Below, piece by piece: positions 1 to 9,053 of a stretch of 64,000 nt of DNA. The DNA lies in contig NZ_CP049109.1 of the NCBI RefSeq assembly GCF_011057975.1, forward strand, positions 186,001 to 250,000, given 5' to 3'. The notes below the pieces were generated by a model that was not told the DNA's origin, did not search any database, and worked only from the letters and a program-made list of their open reading frames with translations. The position numbers were made by a program, and so were the translations under genes. This stretch comes from Sphingosinithalassobacter tenebrarum (GTDB lineage Bacteria; Pseudomonadota; Alphaproteobacteria; Sphingomonadales; Sphingomonadaceae). Each line of letters begins with the position of its first letter. Within the stretch, counting starts at the first letter, position 1.

Positions 1-309
1 AAATTCAAATTCTATAAGGTCGATTGACGCCGCAATGCGCGTGACGGCTTGCGCGTGTTTACACCCGATCCCTACGCGGCTGAGCCTACGAAAGCGGGCC
101 CTTTGCCCATCCGGTCTACGGGCGATAATGGCCTTAAAATCTGCGTCATCTGTGAGTAGGATGGCCTCAAGGTCATTCGCAACCTTTGCGACAATCGGGT
201 CTTGGGTCCCTTCAGGGACCGTGTCTTTTGCCCGAATTACTGTATGCCCACGCTTCTCAAGAAAGCGCGAAACTGACTCCGCCACACATTCGTCAGCGAA
301 GAAGGTCAA
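1..309 (-). CDS. DUF5615-type PIN-like toxin, 3' part outside window
   Basis: The reverse strand is open from the left edge of the window to about 309 and reads as a PIN-like fold: it begins LTFFADECV, continues with LEKRGHTVIRAKD, and has ILLTDDADF in the middle. The acidic residues in FFADE and LLTDDADF are placed as in DUF5615/VapC-like nucleases, which usually act as toxins cutting RNA. It lies directly downstream of the DUF433 antitoxin gene, the usual partner order. The start is uncertain: TTG at 309, or CTG at 327, which would overlap the antitoxin TGA. The last codons are missing at the window edge. A forward-strand frame over the same bases looks like a shadow. Confidence 0.72.
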   Translation of the reverse strand, partial: MTFFADECVAESVSRFLEKRGHTVIRAKDTVPEGTQDPIVAKVANDLEAILLTDDADFKAIIARRPDGQRARFRRLSRVGIGCKHAQAVTRIAASIDLIEFEF

Positions 310-323
310 TTTTTGCCGGGCAG

Positions 324-962
324 TCAGGCAACCGCCTTCATTTTGTTTCGCACCGCAGCCACGTCAGATATTGTGATTGATGGATATTCTGCGACGATTT
401 CTGCGTCGGTATAATTCTCTTCGATGAAACTTTCGATAGCGCTTGTTGGTATACGTGTTCCTGCAATCACATATGCGTTGTGAGCCACATAGCGGCGACG
501 TTCGATTTGTCCGACTTTCGCAACATCACGATCGCGAAGATTATTCGCCTCTTGCGTGACCTCTTCGACAATGGCCGGAAGTGGGATGTGTTTCAGTACC
601 GATTGTCCGTCTGCGTCACGCGGAGCGGTGTATAGGTCAAACACCACCTTGCGTTTGAGTACTGCCAGAGGAATTTGTTCCCATGGCCGGTCCGAGCGTT
701 TCTCGAGTTCTGCCGCTGCTTTTTGAAGCTCTCTAAGAGGAACACCAAACTTATCCGTGAGAATTTTTAGCGTTCGTAGACCCACGAGGTCACGGAAGGA
801 ATAGACGCGACTATAGGGGTTGCCTCTGTCCTCATCATCAAGATGTTCAGGAGAGAACAGACCGAGCTTGTCCCAGCGCGTAAGGCGTGATTTCGAAAGG
901 CCGGTTACGCGAGCGGCATGGTCCACGCTGAACGCGCGCAGAACTGCGCTTGTAGCATTCAC
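324..962 (-). CDS. MerR-HTH/DUF433 antitoxin-like regulator
   Basis: This 212-residue protein has an N-terminal MerR-like winged helix (AFSVDHAARVTGLSKSRLTRW, then SRVYSFRDLVGLRTLKIL). The C-terminal DUF433 module is seen in RRYVAHNAYVIAGTRIPT followed by YTDAEIVAEYPSIT. DUF433 proteins are antitoxins paired with DUF5615 PIN-like toxins, and such a toxin frame follows immediately. I place the start at GTG 962 because GAGGGGGG lies 6 bases upstream. The longer open frame begins inside the apparent promoter -35 box. By family analogy it would bind the toxin and repress its own promoter. Base composition is more AT-rich than neighbouring core genes, which fits an accessory module. Confidence 0.78.
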   Translation of the reverse strand: MNATSAVLRAFSVDHAARVTGLSKSRLTRWDKLGLFSPEHLDDEDRGNPYSRVYSFRDLVGLRTLKILTDKFGVPLRELQKAAAELEKRSDRPWEQIPLAVLKRKVVFDLYTAPRDADGQSVLKHIPLPAIVEEVTQEANNLRDRDVAKVGQIERRRYVAHNAYVIAGTRIPTSAIESFIEENYTDAEIVAEYPSITISDVAAVRNKMKAVA

Positions 963-982
963 CGCTTTCCCCCCTCGTTTTT

Positions 983-993
983 CGTGATTCACG
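983..993. promoter_or_regulatory. Palindrome overlapping the -10 box, candidate operator
   Basis: CGTGATTCACG is a perfect 4-bp inverted repeat with a 3-base centre. It overlaps the -10 region of the antitoxin promoter, where an autoregulatory MerR-type antitoxin could bind. The assignment is from position only. Confidence 0.3.
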
Positions 994-1019
994 TTATATT
1001 CCATCTCAATATTGTGCAA
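991..1019 (-). promoter_or_regulatory. Promoter of the toxin-antitoxin pair
   Basis: On the minus strand TTGCAC (1019-1014), a 17-base spacer and TAACGT (996-991) form a sigma70-like promoter about 30 bases before the GTG start at 962. Its position explains why the upstream extension of the antitoxin frame is not the start. Confidence 0.5.
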
Positions 1020-1219
1020 ATGGTATGTAGGGTCGTGCTGATGGCGATGGGATTAACGTACGCCAAACGAATTTAGGCCAATCCTCAAAAGACATTTACC
1101 TGCATGCCCTCCTGTCTACGACAGTGGATGCACCTCACACCTTATCGCCTAAAGTGTGATCCGACGCTCAGCGGTTCAAGCAGCTTGACGCTGCACCGCA
1201 GCATAGCCACTTGGCGTCG

Positions 1220-2407
1220 ATGCCAAGCTCCCCCCAAAGCGCCTCCCAGCATCGCTACCCCGTTGCCCTGATCCATTTCGCGCTCGCGATGGGCGGGTTC
1301 GCGATCGGGACGACCGAATTCGCGACGATGAGCCTGCTGCCCTATTTCGCGGCCGATCTCGGCATCGACGAACCGACCGCGGGCCATGTCATCAGCGCTT
1401 ATGCGGCGGGCGTCGTCGTCGGCGCGCCGTTGCTCGCGGTGATCGGGGCGAAGATGCCGCGTCGCCGGCTGCTGGTGCTGCTGATGGCGGTGTTCGCGCT
1501 CGCCAACGGGCTGAGCGCCCTCGCCCCGGACTATACCTCGATGCTGGTCTTCCGCTTTGTCAGCGGCCTGCCGCACGGCGCCTATTTCGGTGTCGCCTCG
1601 CTCGTCGCGGCCTCGCTTGTCCCGCAGGCACAGCGCACCCAGGCCGTGGCGCGCGTGCTGCTCGGGCTCACCGTCGCCACCGTCATCGGCGTGCCGCTCG
1701 CCAACTGGCTGGGGCAGGCGGCAGGGTGGCGCTGGGGCTTCGCCGTCGTCGCCGCGCTCGCCACGGCGACCGCCGCGACCGTATTCGCCGTAGCGCCGCG
1801 CGTCCCCGCCGATCCCGATGCCAGCCCGGCCAAGGAACTCGACGCGCTCAAGCACGGCCAGGTGTGGCTGACGCTCGGCGTCGGCGCGATCGGCTTTGGC
1901 GGCATGTTCTGCGTCTATACTTATGTCGCATCGACGCTGCTCGAAGTGACTCAGGTGTCGGACGGGTGGATCCCGGTGGTGCTCGCGATCTTCGGGCTCG
2001 GCATGACGGCGGGGAATATCGTCGTCCCGCGCTTCGCCGATCGCGCGGTGTTGCCCTCAGCGGGTATCCTGCTCCTCTGGAGCGCCTGCGTCCTCGCGCT
2101 CTACAGCGTCACGGCGGGCAATGTCTGGACGCTTTGCATCACCGTCTTCGCGATCGGCTGGGGCGGCGCGCTCGGGCCAGTGCTCCAGACGCGGCTGATG
2201 GATGTCGCTCGCGACGGTCAGGGGCTCGCCGCCGCGCTCAATCATTCGGCGTTCAACACCGCCAATGCGATCGGCCCGCTGCTCGGCGGGATGGCGATCG
2301 CCGCGGGCTGGGGTTTTCCGGCCACGGGGCTCGTCGGCAGCAGCCTCGCGCTCGGCGGGCTTGCGATCTGGGCAATCGCCTACGGCCTGGAGCGGCGACG
2401 CCGCTAG
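1220..2407 (+). CDS. MFS drug/metabolite exporter, DHA1 (AraJ-like) family
   Basis: The product of about 395 residues has twelve hydrophobic segments and begins with the DHA1 signature IGTTEFATMSLLPYFAADL in helix 1. The loop after helix 2 carries GAKMPRRRLL, the MFS motif A region. It is a likely proton-driven inner-membrane exporter of the AraJ/YdhP type; the substrate cannot be read from sequence. The start is either ATG 1220 or TTG 1211; neither has a strong ribosome-binding site. Its stop shares the four bases CTAG with the stop of the convergent amidohydrolase gene. Confidence 0.85.
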   Translation: MPSSPQSASQHRYPVALIHFALAMGGFAIGTTEFATMSLLPYFAADLGIDEPTAGHVISAYAAGVVVGAPLLAVIGAKMPRRRLLVLLMAVFALANGLSALAPDYTSMLVFRFVSGLPHGAYFGVASLVAASLVPQAQRTQAVARVLLGLTVATVIGVPLANWLGQAAGWRWGFAVVAALATATAATVFAVAPRVPADPDASPAKELDALKHGQVWLTLGVGAIGFGGMFCVYTYVASTLLEVTQVSDGWIPVVLAIFGLGMTAGNIVVPRFADRAVLPSAGILLLWSACVLALYSVTAGNVWTLCITVFAIGWGGALGPVLQTRLMDVARDGQGLAAALNHSAFNTANAIGPLLGGMAIAAGWGFPATGLVGSSLALGGLAIWAIAYGLERRRR

Positions 2408-3408
2408 AAGCCGCTGAGAAAGCGCGACACATTGGCGCCGATCGCATCGATCGTATAGCCGCCTTCCATCAGGATAGCGGTCGGCCAGCCGCGCGCGGCG
2501 ATATCGCGCGCCAGCACGGCATAATCGGCCGTCTCGATCCCGAAGAAGGAGATGGCGTCCCCGGCATAGGTATCGACGCCCAGACTGACGACCAGCAGCT
2601 CCGGTGAAAATGCCGCAACTGCATCGAGCGCCTGTTGCAGCGCCGCGCGATAGGGGGCGAGCGTCGTGCCGCGCGGCAGCGGCAGGTTCAGCGTCGCGCC
2701 TTCCCCCGCGCTATGGCCACGCTCGTCGGCGTGGCCCCAGAAAAAGGGATAGTCGGTCGTCGGATCGGCATGGATCGAGGCGTAGAAGACATCGGCCCGG
2801 TCGGCGAAAATATCCTGCGTGCCGTTGCCATGATGATAGTCGATGTCGAGGATCGCCACGCGCGCCTTGCCCGCATCACGCGCCGCCTGCGCGGCGACCG
2901 CGGCGTGGTTGAGATAGCAATAGCCGCCGCAATAATCGGCCCCGGCATGATGGCCGGGCGGGCGGCACAGCGCGAAGGCGGCGCGCTCGCCATTCAGTAC
3001 CGCGTCCGTCGCGGCGAGCGCGCTTTGGCTCGCCCAGTAAGCGCTGCTCCAGCTATCCGCCGTGACCGGCGTCGACGCATCGAAGCTGTGCTGTCCGATC
3101 AGCGCATCGACACGCGACAGATTGAGCGGGCGCCTCCCCACCACCGGCCAGACATAGCCGGTGGCATCGCCTTCGCGCCCCGCATCGGCCCATAGCCGCG
3201 GGACGCGCTTGAGAAAATCGACATAGCCCGCGTCATGCACCGCCAGGATCGGCCCCTCGCCGCGATCCTCCGGCGCCTCCAGCTCCGGCAGCGCGGCCGC
3301 CACCGCCTCGGCCCGCGCGGGGCTTTCGGCATAGGCCATATAGCCGCCATTGTGCAGCTCGCGCTCGGGCGCATGGGCAAGCTGGCGCCGGTCGAAATAG
3401 CCGCGCAT
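2404..3408 (-). CDS. Histone deacetylase-superfamily amidohydrolase (acetylpolyamine amidohydrolase-like)
   Basis: This 334-residue zinc amidohydrolase carries the HDAC-superfamily motifs in order: LCRPPGHHAG (paired histidines), AILDIDYHHGNGTQ (zinc-binding Asp and His), VVSLGVDTYAGD (second zinc Asp) and AILMEGGY near the end. Bacterial members remove acetyl groups from polyamines or related acylamines in the cytoplasm. The start is ATG 3408, which overlaps the nhaA stop as TGATG, so translation is probably coupled to nhaA. The link between an antiporter and a deacetylase is suggestive (salt or pH stress and polyamines) but not proven by the sequence. The exact substrate is unknown. Confidence 0.88.
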   Translation of the reverse strand: MRGYFDRRQLAHAPERELHNGGYMAYAESPARAEAVAAALPELEAPEDRGEGPILAVHDAGYVDFLKRVPRLWADAGREGDATGYVWPVVGRRPLNLSRVDALIGQHSFDASTPVTADSWSSAYWASQSALAATDAVLNGERAAFALCRPPGHHAGADYCGGYCYLNHAAVAAQAARDAGKARVAILDIDYHHGNGTQDIFADRADVFYASIHADPTTDYPFFWGHADERGHSAGEGATLNLPLPRGTTLAPYRAALQQALDAVAAFSPELLVVSLGVDTYAGDAISFFGIETADYAVLARDIAARGWPTAILMEGGYTIDAIGANVSRFLSGF

Positions 3409-4691
3409 CAGCCGTCGACCAGCGCCTTGTATTCCGCCGGTGTGCGCCCACCGCGCTTTTCCTTGCGCACCCTGGCCACCTTGCGCGGGCTGGGTGCGAA
3501 GCGCAGCAGCAGGAAGCCGAAGACCGCCGACAGGATCGAGCCGCACAGCACCCCGATCTTCACTTCGTCGACGAGCAATTCCTGACCGGGGAAAGCGAGC
3601 CCGCCGATGAACAGACTCATCGTGAAACCGATCCCGGCGAGCATCGACACGCCATAGACCTGCGCCCAGGTGCAGCCGCCGGGTTTGGCGGCAAAGCCGG
3701 TCTTGTTGGCCAGCCAGATGCTGCCGAAAATGCCGAATTGCTTGCCGAGGAACAGACCAGCGGCGATGCCGAGCGGCAGCGGCAGCAGCAGCACTTCGGG
3801 GCCGAGCCCCGCGAGCGAAACGCCGGCATTGGCGAAGCCGAACAGCGGCACGATCAGGAAGTTCGACCAGGGCGCGATGCCGTGTTCGAGCCTGTGCAGC
3901 GGCGAATCGACGTCATCGGGATGGCCGGGCGATTTGGTGATCGGAATCATCATCGCCGCCAGGACACCCGCGATCGTCGCATGCACGCCCGACAGGAAGA
4001 CGAAATACCAGAGCACGGCGGCAAGCAGCAGATAGATCCACAAATGCCGCACGCCGCTGCGGTTGAGGACGTACATCACCGCGAGGATGAACGCCGCGCC
4101 GAGCAGCGCCAGCGTGTTGATATGCGCGGTATAGGCGAGCGCGATGATCGCGACGGCGCCCATATCGTCGACGATCGCGACGGTGGTGAGGAACAGCTTG
4201 AGCGATGTCGGTGCGTGGCGCCCGAGAATCGCCAGCACGCCGATGGCGAAGGCGATGTCGGTCGCCGCCGGAACCGCCCAGCCGGCATGGACGTCGACCG
4301 GGCTGGTCGAAGTGACGGCGAGATAGATCACCGCCGGCACCACCATGCCCGCCGCCGCCGCGACCACCGGCAGCCGCCGCCGTTCCCAGCTCGCCAGCCG
4401 CCCGTCGACGAATTCGCGTTTGATTTCGAGCCCGACGAGCAGGAAGAAGATGGCCATCAATCCGTCGTTGATCCACAGATGCGCGGTCATCGGCCCGTGA
4501 TGCGAGGAGATGACGATGCCGGTCTCCTTCCCCCAATGCAGGAAGTGGAAATAGGCCTCCGAAATATCGGGTATGTTGGCGACCACCATCGCCAGCGCCG
4601 CGGCGAGGATCAGGATGATTCCGCCTGCCGCCTCGCTGGTCAGAAAATCGCGCAGTGCCGAGCGGCTCTTCTGTGGGGTCGGTTTGGCCAT
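3408..4691 (-). CDS. nhaA: Na+/H+ antiporter NhaA
   Basis: This 427-residue inner-membrane antiporter expels sodium in exchange for protons. Visible family marks are GGIILILAAALAMVVAN in helix 1, LMAIFFLLVGLEIKREF, PAATDIAFAIGVLAILG and the paired ion-binding aspartates in VAIVDDMGAVAIIA (equivalent to Asp163/164 of E. coli). The C-terminal half contains GFTMSLFIGGLAF. The length is slightly above the E. coli protein, with a charged C-terminal tail. It is the first gene of a two-gene transcript with the downstream amidohydrolase. Confidence 0.96.
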   Translation of the reverse strand: MAKPTPQKSRSALRDFLTSEAAGGIILILAAALAMVVANIPDISEAYFHFLHWGKETGIVISSHHGPMTAHLWINDGLMAIFFLLVGLEIKREFVDGRLASWERRRLPVVAAAAGMVVPAVIYLAVTSTSPVDVHAGWAVPAATDIAFAIGVLAILGRHAPTSLKLFLTTVAIVDDMGAVAIIALAYTAHINTLALLGAAFILAVMYVLNRSGVRHLWIYLLLAAVLWYFVFLSGVHATIAGVLAAMMIPITKSPGHPDDVDSPLHRLEHGIAPWSNFLIVPLFGFANAGVSLAGLGPEVLLLPLPLGIAAGLFLGKQFGIFGSIWLANKTGFAAKPGGCTWAQVYGVSMLAGIGFTMSLFIGGLAFPGQELLVDEVKIGVLCGSILSAVFGFLLLRFAPSPRKVARVRKEKRGGRTPAEYKALVDG

Positions 4692-4805
4692 GAGTCTCCC
4701 TTTTACGCAGCACCGGTGCAGCGGTCCTTTCCTATCTGCTGCAGCCGCGAACGCAAAGCATTACCGCCATTGCCGCCCCCCGAAACTGCCCCTAAGCCTC
4801 TGCAT

Positions 4806-6353
4806 ATGGAAGCGCATGCCGGTACCGGCCTTCGTCACAATCCGCTGCTCGACTGGTGGCGCGCGAACATCGTCGCGTCGATCGAGCATGTCCGCGTCGT
4901 CGAGAAGGTGCGTGGCGAGAGCCTCTGGAGCGCGCGCTACGCCTTCATGATCCTGATGTCAGCGGGGATAGCGGTGCTCGGGCTGCTGCAATCCTCGGCG
5001 CCGGTGGTGATCGGGGCGATGCTGCTCTCGCCGCTAATGGGGCCGATCATGGGGCTGGGCTTCGGCCTGGCGACATTCGACTGGGCGGAGATTCGCGCGT
5101 CGACCTTCGCGCTGCTGGTGGGATCAGTGATCGCGGTGCTGTTCACGGCGATCATCGTGCTGTTCTCGCCGCTTCAGAATGTCACGCCCGAAATCGCCGC
5201 GCGGACGCGACCGACTCTGTTCGATCTCGGCGTCGCGCTCTTCTCCGCGCTTGCCGGTGCCTATGCGATGGTGCGCGGGCGCGAGGGGACGATCGTCGGC
5301 GTCGCGATCGCCACCGCCCTGATGCCGCCGCTCGCGGTGATGGGGTTCGGCCTTGCGACGATGAACTGGACGGTGCTCGGTGGTTCGACGCTGCTATTCG
5401 TCACCAACCTGATGACGATCGCGGTGGCGGCGGCAGTGGTAGCGCGCTTCTACGGCTTCGGCACGCATCTTTCGCCGCAGCATACCGTGCTGCAGACGGT
5501 GGTGGTCGTGGCGATCCTGATCGCTTTCGCCATCCCGCTGGGGCTCACGCTCGGCCAGATTGCGTGGGAAACCAATGCCTCGCGCCAGATCCGCGACGTC
5601 ATCACCAGCCAGTTCGAAAACGACGCCCGCGTCGATCAGGTCGATGTCGATTTCCGTACCGATCCGATCACCGCGACGGCGACGATCCTGACGCCGGAAT
5701 TCCAGTCCGACGCCGAAACCGATTCCGAAGCGACGCTGAGTCGCCTGCTCGATCGTCCGGTCGACGTCACGCTCGAACAATATCGGGTGAGCACCAGCGC
5801 GCAGGCCGAAGCCCAGCAGCTCGCCTCGGCGCAGGCCAGTGCCCGCGCGCTCGCCGCCGACCGGCTCGCGACGCGTACCGCCGAACAGCTCGCGCTCGTC
5901 GCCGGCGTCGAACAGAATGCCGTGCTGCTCGATCGCGATCATCAGCGCGCGGTAGTGACTGCCGCACCGCTGCCCGGTGCGACGCTCGCGGCCTATTATG
6001 CGCTCGAGCAGCGCGTGGCCGCGGCAGCGACCAACGACTGGACCGTGGTGCTGATTCCGCCCGCGGCGCCGCTGCCGCAAGTCACCTTCGGCGACGCGAG
6101 CATCAACGAGGCGGGCGAGGCGACTCCGGCCGCGCCCGATGCCGAAGGGCGGCAGGCGATCGCGATCGCCGCCTGGGGATCGCGGCGGCTCAACGTGCCG
6201 CTTGGCGTATCGGGCCGCGCCGACCGCGTCGCGCAGGTGATCGAATCGCTGCGTCAGGCCGGCATCACCGCGCTCGACCGCGACGGTACGCCCGGCCGCG
6301 ACGGCGCGGTCCGCCTCGAATGGCTCGCACCAAGCGAGGCCGCGCGCCCGTAA
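4806..6353 (+). CDS. DUF389-family membrane protein
   Basis: The product is about 515 residues with five or six transmembrane helices in its first 260 residues. Typical DUF389 motifs are MILMSAGIAVLGLLQSS, VIGAMLLSPLMGPIMGLG and ATALMPPLAVMGFGLA. A soluble C-terminal half follows, rich in Ala, Asp and Glu, that probably sits outside the membrane. The family's function is unknown. An open frame continues more than 1 kb upstream, but it is antisense to nhaA and lacks family residues, so ATG 4806 is chosen. The gene is divergent from nhaA across about 110 bases and converges on lysK. Confidence 0.85.
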   Translation: MEAHAGTGLRHNPLLDWWRANIVASIEHVRVVEKVRGESLWSARYAFMILMSAGIAVLGLLQSSAPVVIGAMLLSPLMGPIMGLGFGLATFDWAEIRASTFALLVGSVIAVLFTAIIVLFSPLQNVTPEIAARTRPTLFDLGVALFSALAGAYAMVRGREGTIVGVAIATALMPPLAVMGFGLATMNWTVLGGSTLLFVTNLMTIAVAAAVVARFYGFGTHLSPQHTVLQTVVVVAILIAFAIPLGLTLGQIAWETNASRQIRDVITSQFENDARVDQVDVDFRTDPITATATILTPEFQSDAETDSEATLSRLLDRPVDVTLEQYRVSTSAQAEAQQLASAQASARALAADRLATRTAEQLALVAGVEQNAVLLDRDHQRAVVTAAPLPGATLAAYYALEQRVAAAATNDWTVVLIPPAAPLPQVTFGDASINEAGEATPAAPDAEGRQAIAIAAWGSRRLNVPLGVSGRADRVAQVIESLRQAGITALDRDGTPGRDGAVRLEWLAPSEAARP

Positions 6354-6360
6354 CGCGGGA

Positions 6361-7944
6361 TCAGGCGGCTTTCGCCAGCGCCTCGGCGATCAGCTTGCGA
6401 CTGTTGGCGATCCCGTAGAGCGCGATGAAGCTGCCCATGCGTGGCCCCTGGATCGAACCCAGCAGCGTCTCGTACAGCGTCTTGAACCAGTCGCGCAGCG
6501 CCTCTTTCCCGAAATGCGCCTTGCCGATTTCATAGACCGCGTTCTGGATATCCTCGGCGGGTGCATCGGCGGGCATCGCCGCGAGCTGATCGTCGAGCTC
6601 CCTGAGTGCCGCAACCTCGACGCCCTCGGGCGCGCGGCGTTGCAGTGTCGGCGCGACGAAATCGCGGCCATAGGCGAGCGCCTTGTCGATCAGCGCGTCG
6701 AGCGCCGGATAGGTCGCCGGATCGGCATCGGGAACATAGTTGGTGAGATAGCCCCAAACCTGTTCCTTGCTGGCATCGCCCATCACCCCGACAAGGTTGA
6801 GCAGCAGCCCGAACGTCACCGGCAGCTTCTCCTCGGGCGGCGGCCCGTTATGGATATGATGCACCGGATTGCCGAGCTTCTGCTCGATCGGCTGATCGGC
6901 ATAGCGCTCGCGGAACTGCCAGTAATCGTCCACCGCGCGCGGGATCACGCCCATGTGCAGCGCCTTGGCCTTTTTCGGCTCGCGGAAAATGTAGAAGGCA
7001 AGGCTCTCGTCCGAGCCATAGGTCAGCCATTGTTCGAGGCTGAGGCCATTGCCCTTCGACTTCGAAATTTTCTCGCCCTTTTCGTCGAGGAACATCTCGT
7101 AGTTGAAGCCTTCGGGCGGACGCCCGCCGAGCACGCGGCAGATCTTGGACGACTGGATCACCGAATCGATCAGATCCTTGCCCGCCATCTCGTAATCGAC
7201 GCCGAGCGCATACCAGCGCATCGCCCAATCGACCTTCCACTGGAGCTTGGCCTGTCCGCCGAACACGCTCTGCTCGACGCGCTCGCCGTCATCGTCGAAC
7301 GCGATCATGCCCGTTTCGGGGTCGATCACTTCGACCGGCACCTGCAGCACGATGCCGCTCTTCGGGCTCACCGGCAGCACGGGCGAATAGGTCGCCTGCC
7401 GCTCGGCGCGCAGCGTCGGCAGCATCACGTCCATGATGCCCTGATATTTGCGCAGCACCTGGCGCAGCGCATCATCGAAGCGGCCCGAACCATACATGTC
7501 GGTGGACGAGATGAACTCATACTCGAACCCGAACCGGTCGAGAAACTCGCGCAGCTTGGCGTTGTTGTGATGCGCGAAGCTTTCATGGCAACCGAACGGA
7601 TCGGGAATGCGCGTCAGCGGCTTGCCCAGATTCTCGGCGAGCATCGCGCCATTCGGCACATTGTCGGGCACCTTGCGCAGCCCGTCCATATCGTCGCTGA
7701 ACGCGATCAGCCGCGTCGGAATGTCCGACAGCGTCTCGAACGCGCGCCGCACCATCGTCGTGCGCAGCACTTCGTTGAACGTGCCGATATGCGGCAGCCC
7801 CGACGGGCCATAGCCGGTTTCGAACAGTATATGGCCTTTCTCCGGCGCGCCCTTCTCATAGCGCTTGAGAAGCTTGCGCGCCTCTTCATACGGCCATGCC
7901 TTGGAGGTGAGCGCTGCGGAACGGAGATCAGTAGAGTCTGTCAT
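6361..7944 (-). CDS. lysK: Class I lysyl-tRNA synthetase
   Basis: This 527-residue enzyme charges tRNA-Lys. It is the class I (archaeal/alphaproteobacterial) form. The HIGH-like motif is in TGYGPSGLPHIGTF and the KMSKS-like motif is KISKSKGNG. Further family stretches include DDMDGLRKVP and VDWAMRWYALGVDYEMAGKD. ATG 7944 gives MTDSTDLRS, which matches the usual start; the reading frame stays open a further 29 codons without conserved residues. No class II lysS is present in the window. An AT-rich rhuM gene lies directly upstream, possibly displacing the original upstream neighbour. Confidence 0.95.
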   Translation of the reverse strand: MTDSTDLRSAALTSKAWPYEEARKLLKRYEKGAPEKGHILFETGYGPSGLPHIGTFNEVLRTTMVRRAFETLSDIPTRLIAFSDDMDGLRKVPDNVPNGAMLAENLGKPLTRIPDPFGCHESFAHHNNAKLREFLDRFGFEYEFISSTDMYGSGRFDDALRQVLRKYQGIMDVMLPTLRAERQATYSPVLPVSPKSGIVLQVPVEVIDPETGMIAFDDDGERVEQSVFGGQAKLQWKVDWAMRWYALGVDYEMAGKDLIDSVIQSSKICRVLGGRPPEGFNYEMFLDEKGEKISKSKGNGLSLEQWLTYGSDESLAFYIFREPKKAKALHMGVIPRAVDDYWQFRERYADQPIEQKLGNPVHHIHNGPPPEEKLPVTFGLLLNLVGVMGDASKEQVWGYLTNYVPDADPATYPALDALIDKALAYGRDFVAPTLQRRAPEGVEVAALRELDDQLAAMPADAPAEDIQNAVYEIGKAHFGKEALRDWFKTLYETLLGSIQGPRMGSFIALYGIANSRKLIAEALAKAA

Positions 7945-8027
7945 AGTGCCGCGCATCTGGCGCGAAGCGGCGAAAATCGCAATGCTTGGCTGTGAGTCGG
8001 GGAAAGGCGCAGTTGCTTCTCGCTTGG

Positions 8028-9053
8028 TCACTTCCTGCGTTTTTCCCCAAGCTCTTTTTGCGCTGCCTTAATTTCGCGAATGGAATGATCTGCGTTCAGT
8101 TGCCGCTTTCTCTTCTGTTCTTCCTTAAATTTTTGGTATTCGCGCTCTGCGTGAGATTTTGCGTCGCTCATTGCAACCGTTCCTCCAGTCTCTAGAACAA
8201 CACGCCCGAATGTGCGCAGTTGTTGATCTAAAAGAGATGAGGCGTGATTCATGGTTGTTAGCCTGCCAAGTTCAACCTGGTCTTCAAAAATGTCTAATAG
8301 GATAGTTGTCAGCCTATTAAGCTCCTTTACCTCAGACTCAGAAAGGTAATTTTTTGATATTGCTACATCGACTTTTCTAATATTATCGTTCGGCCAAGCT
8401 TGAAGTCCCATGTTTTGGTTGAGAGCATTCGCCCTGTGACTAATTATTTCTGCAGGCGTTCTAGACGCTACTGCATAAACAAGCTTGGCCTGGGTTCTGC
8501 GATAGAACTCGTGCCAAGCTTCGCTCTTTCCATCATAATCTTGACACATCGCACAGATTGACCGGAGCTCGCGGTAAACATTGGCTTCGTCCGATCGGAT
8601 ATCCCGAATAATCTCTCGAAGTTCGGCGATTCTGTCGCGGTTTTCTGGGTTTTTCAGTCGTGTAGCATCGACCACGAACCCCTTGGTTGCGAACTGGACC
8701 AGTTTTTCCGTAGCCCACTTTCTAAACAGTGTCGCTTGTTTAGAGGATACGCGATAGCCCACCGAGATAACCATATCGAGGCTGTAGAGGGTAACCGGCT
8801 TCGTAGAGGAGGCAATTTGCATTTTTTGCAAATTGCTATCGTCCAGCTCTCCCTCCTCGATGATGGCGCTGATGTGTCGAGAAACTGTGGAAACATCCCG
8901 CCCAAAGAGGTCAGCAATCTGAGCTTGAGTCATCCAGAGCTGATCGCCCTGGTAATGAACTTCGACATGGATACCGGTGCCACTACCATACACGAGAAAT
9001 CTGTCGCCGGTTCCTTCGTCCTCTTGAAGCTGTACGGGTTCCAGATCAGGCAT
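8028..9053 (-). CDS. RhuM-family protein
   Basis: This 341-residue protein has the RhuM/Fic-associated N-terminal pattern: HVEVHYQGDQLWMTQAQIADLFGRDVSTVSRH, here seen as a winged-helix-like segment, then TLYSLDMVISVGYRVSSKQATLFRKWA. The C-terminal half is helical and ends in a very Lys/Arg-rich tail. RhuM genes occur on genomic and pathogenicity islands; no biochemical activity is established. Its composition is clearly more AT-rich than lysK and dinG on either side, and no other accessory gene adjoins it, so a single-gene acquisition or island remnant is likely. Confidence 0.85.
   Translation of the reverse strand: MPDLEPVQLQEDEGTGDRFLVYGSGTGIHVEVHYQGDQLWMTQAQIADLFGRDVSTVSRHISAIIEEGELDDSNLQKMQIASSTKPVTLYSLDMVISVGYRVSSKQATLFRKWATEKLVQFATKGFVVDATRLKNPENRDRIAELREIIRDIRSDEANVYRELRSICAMCQDYDGKSEAWHEFYRRTQAKLVYAVASRTPAEIISHRANALNQNMGLQAWPNDNIRKVDVAISKNYLSESEVKELNRLTTILLDIFEDQVELGRLTTMNHASSLLDQQLRTFGRVVLETGGTVAMSDAKSHAEREYQKFKEEQKRKRQLNADHSIREIKAAQKELGEKRRK

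Noticed and set aside
35-380. Forward-strand frames at the left edge
   Set aside because: They oppose the DUF5615 frame, which has recognisable PIN-like motifs; the forward products show none.
1112-1159. Short inverted repeats CTGTC/GACAG and TCACAC/GTGTGA before the first MFS gene
   Set aside because: Five and six pairs with unrelated spacing; too short to distinguish from chance.
3738-4805. Long upstream extension of the DUF389 frame
   Set aside because: It lies entirely antisense to nhaA and is Arg/Asp/Gln-rich without DUF389 residues.
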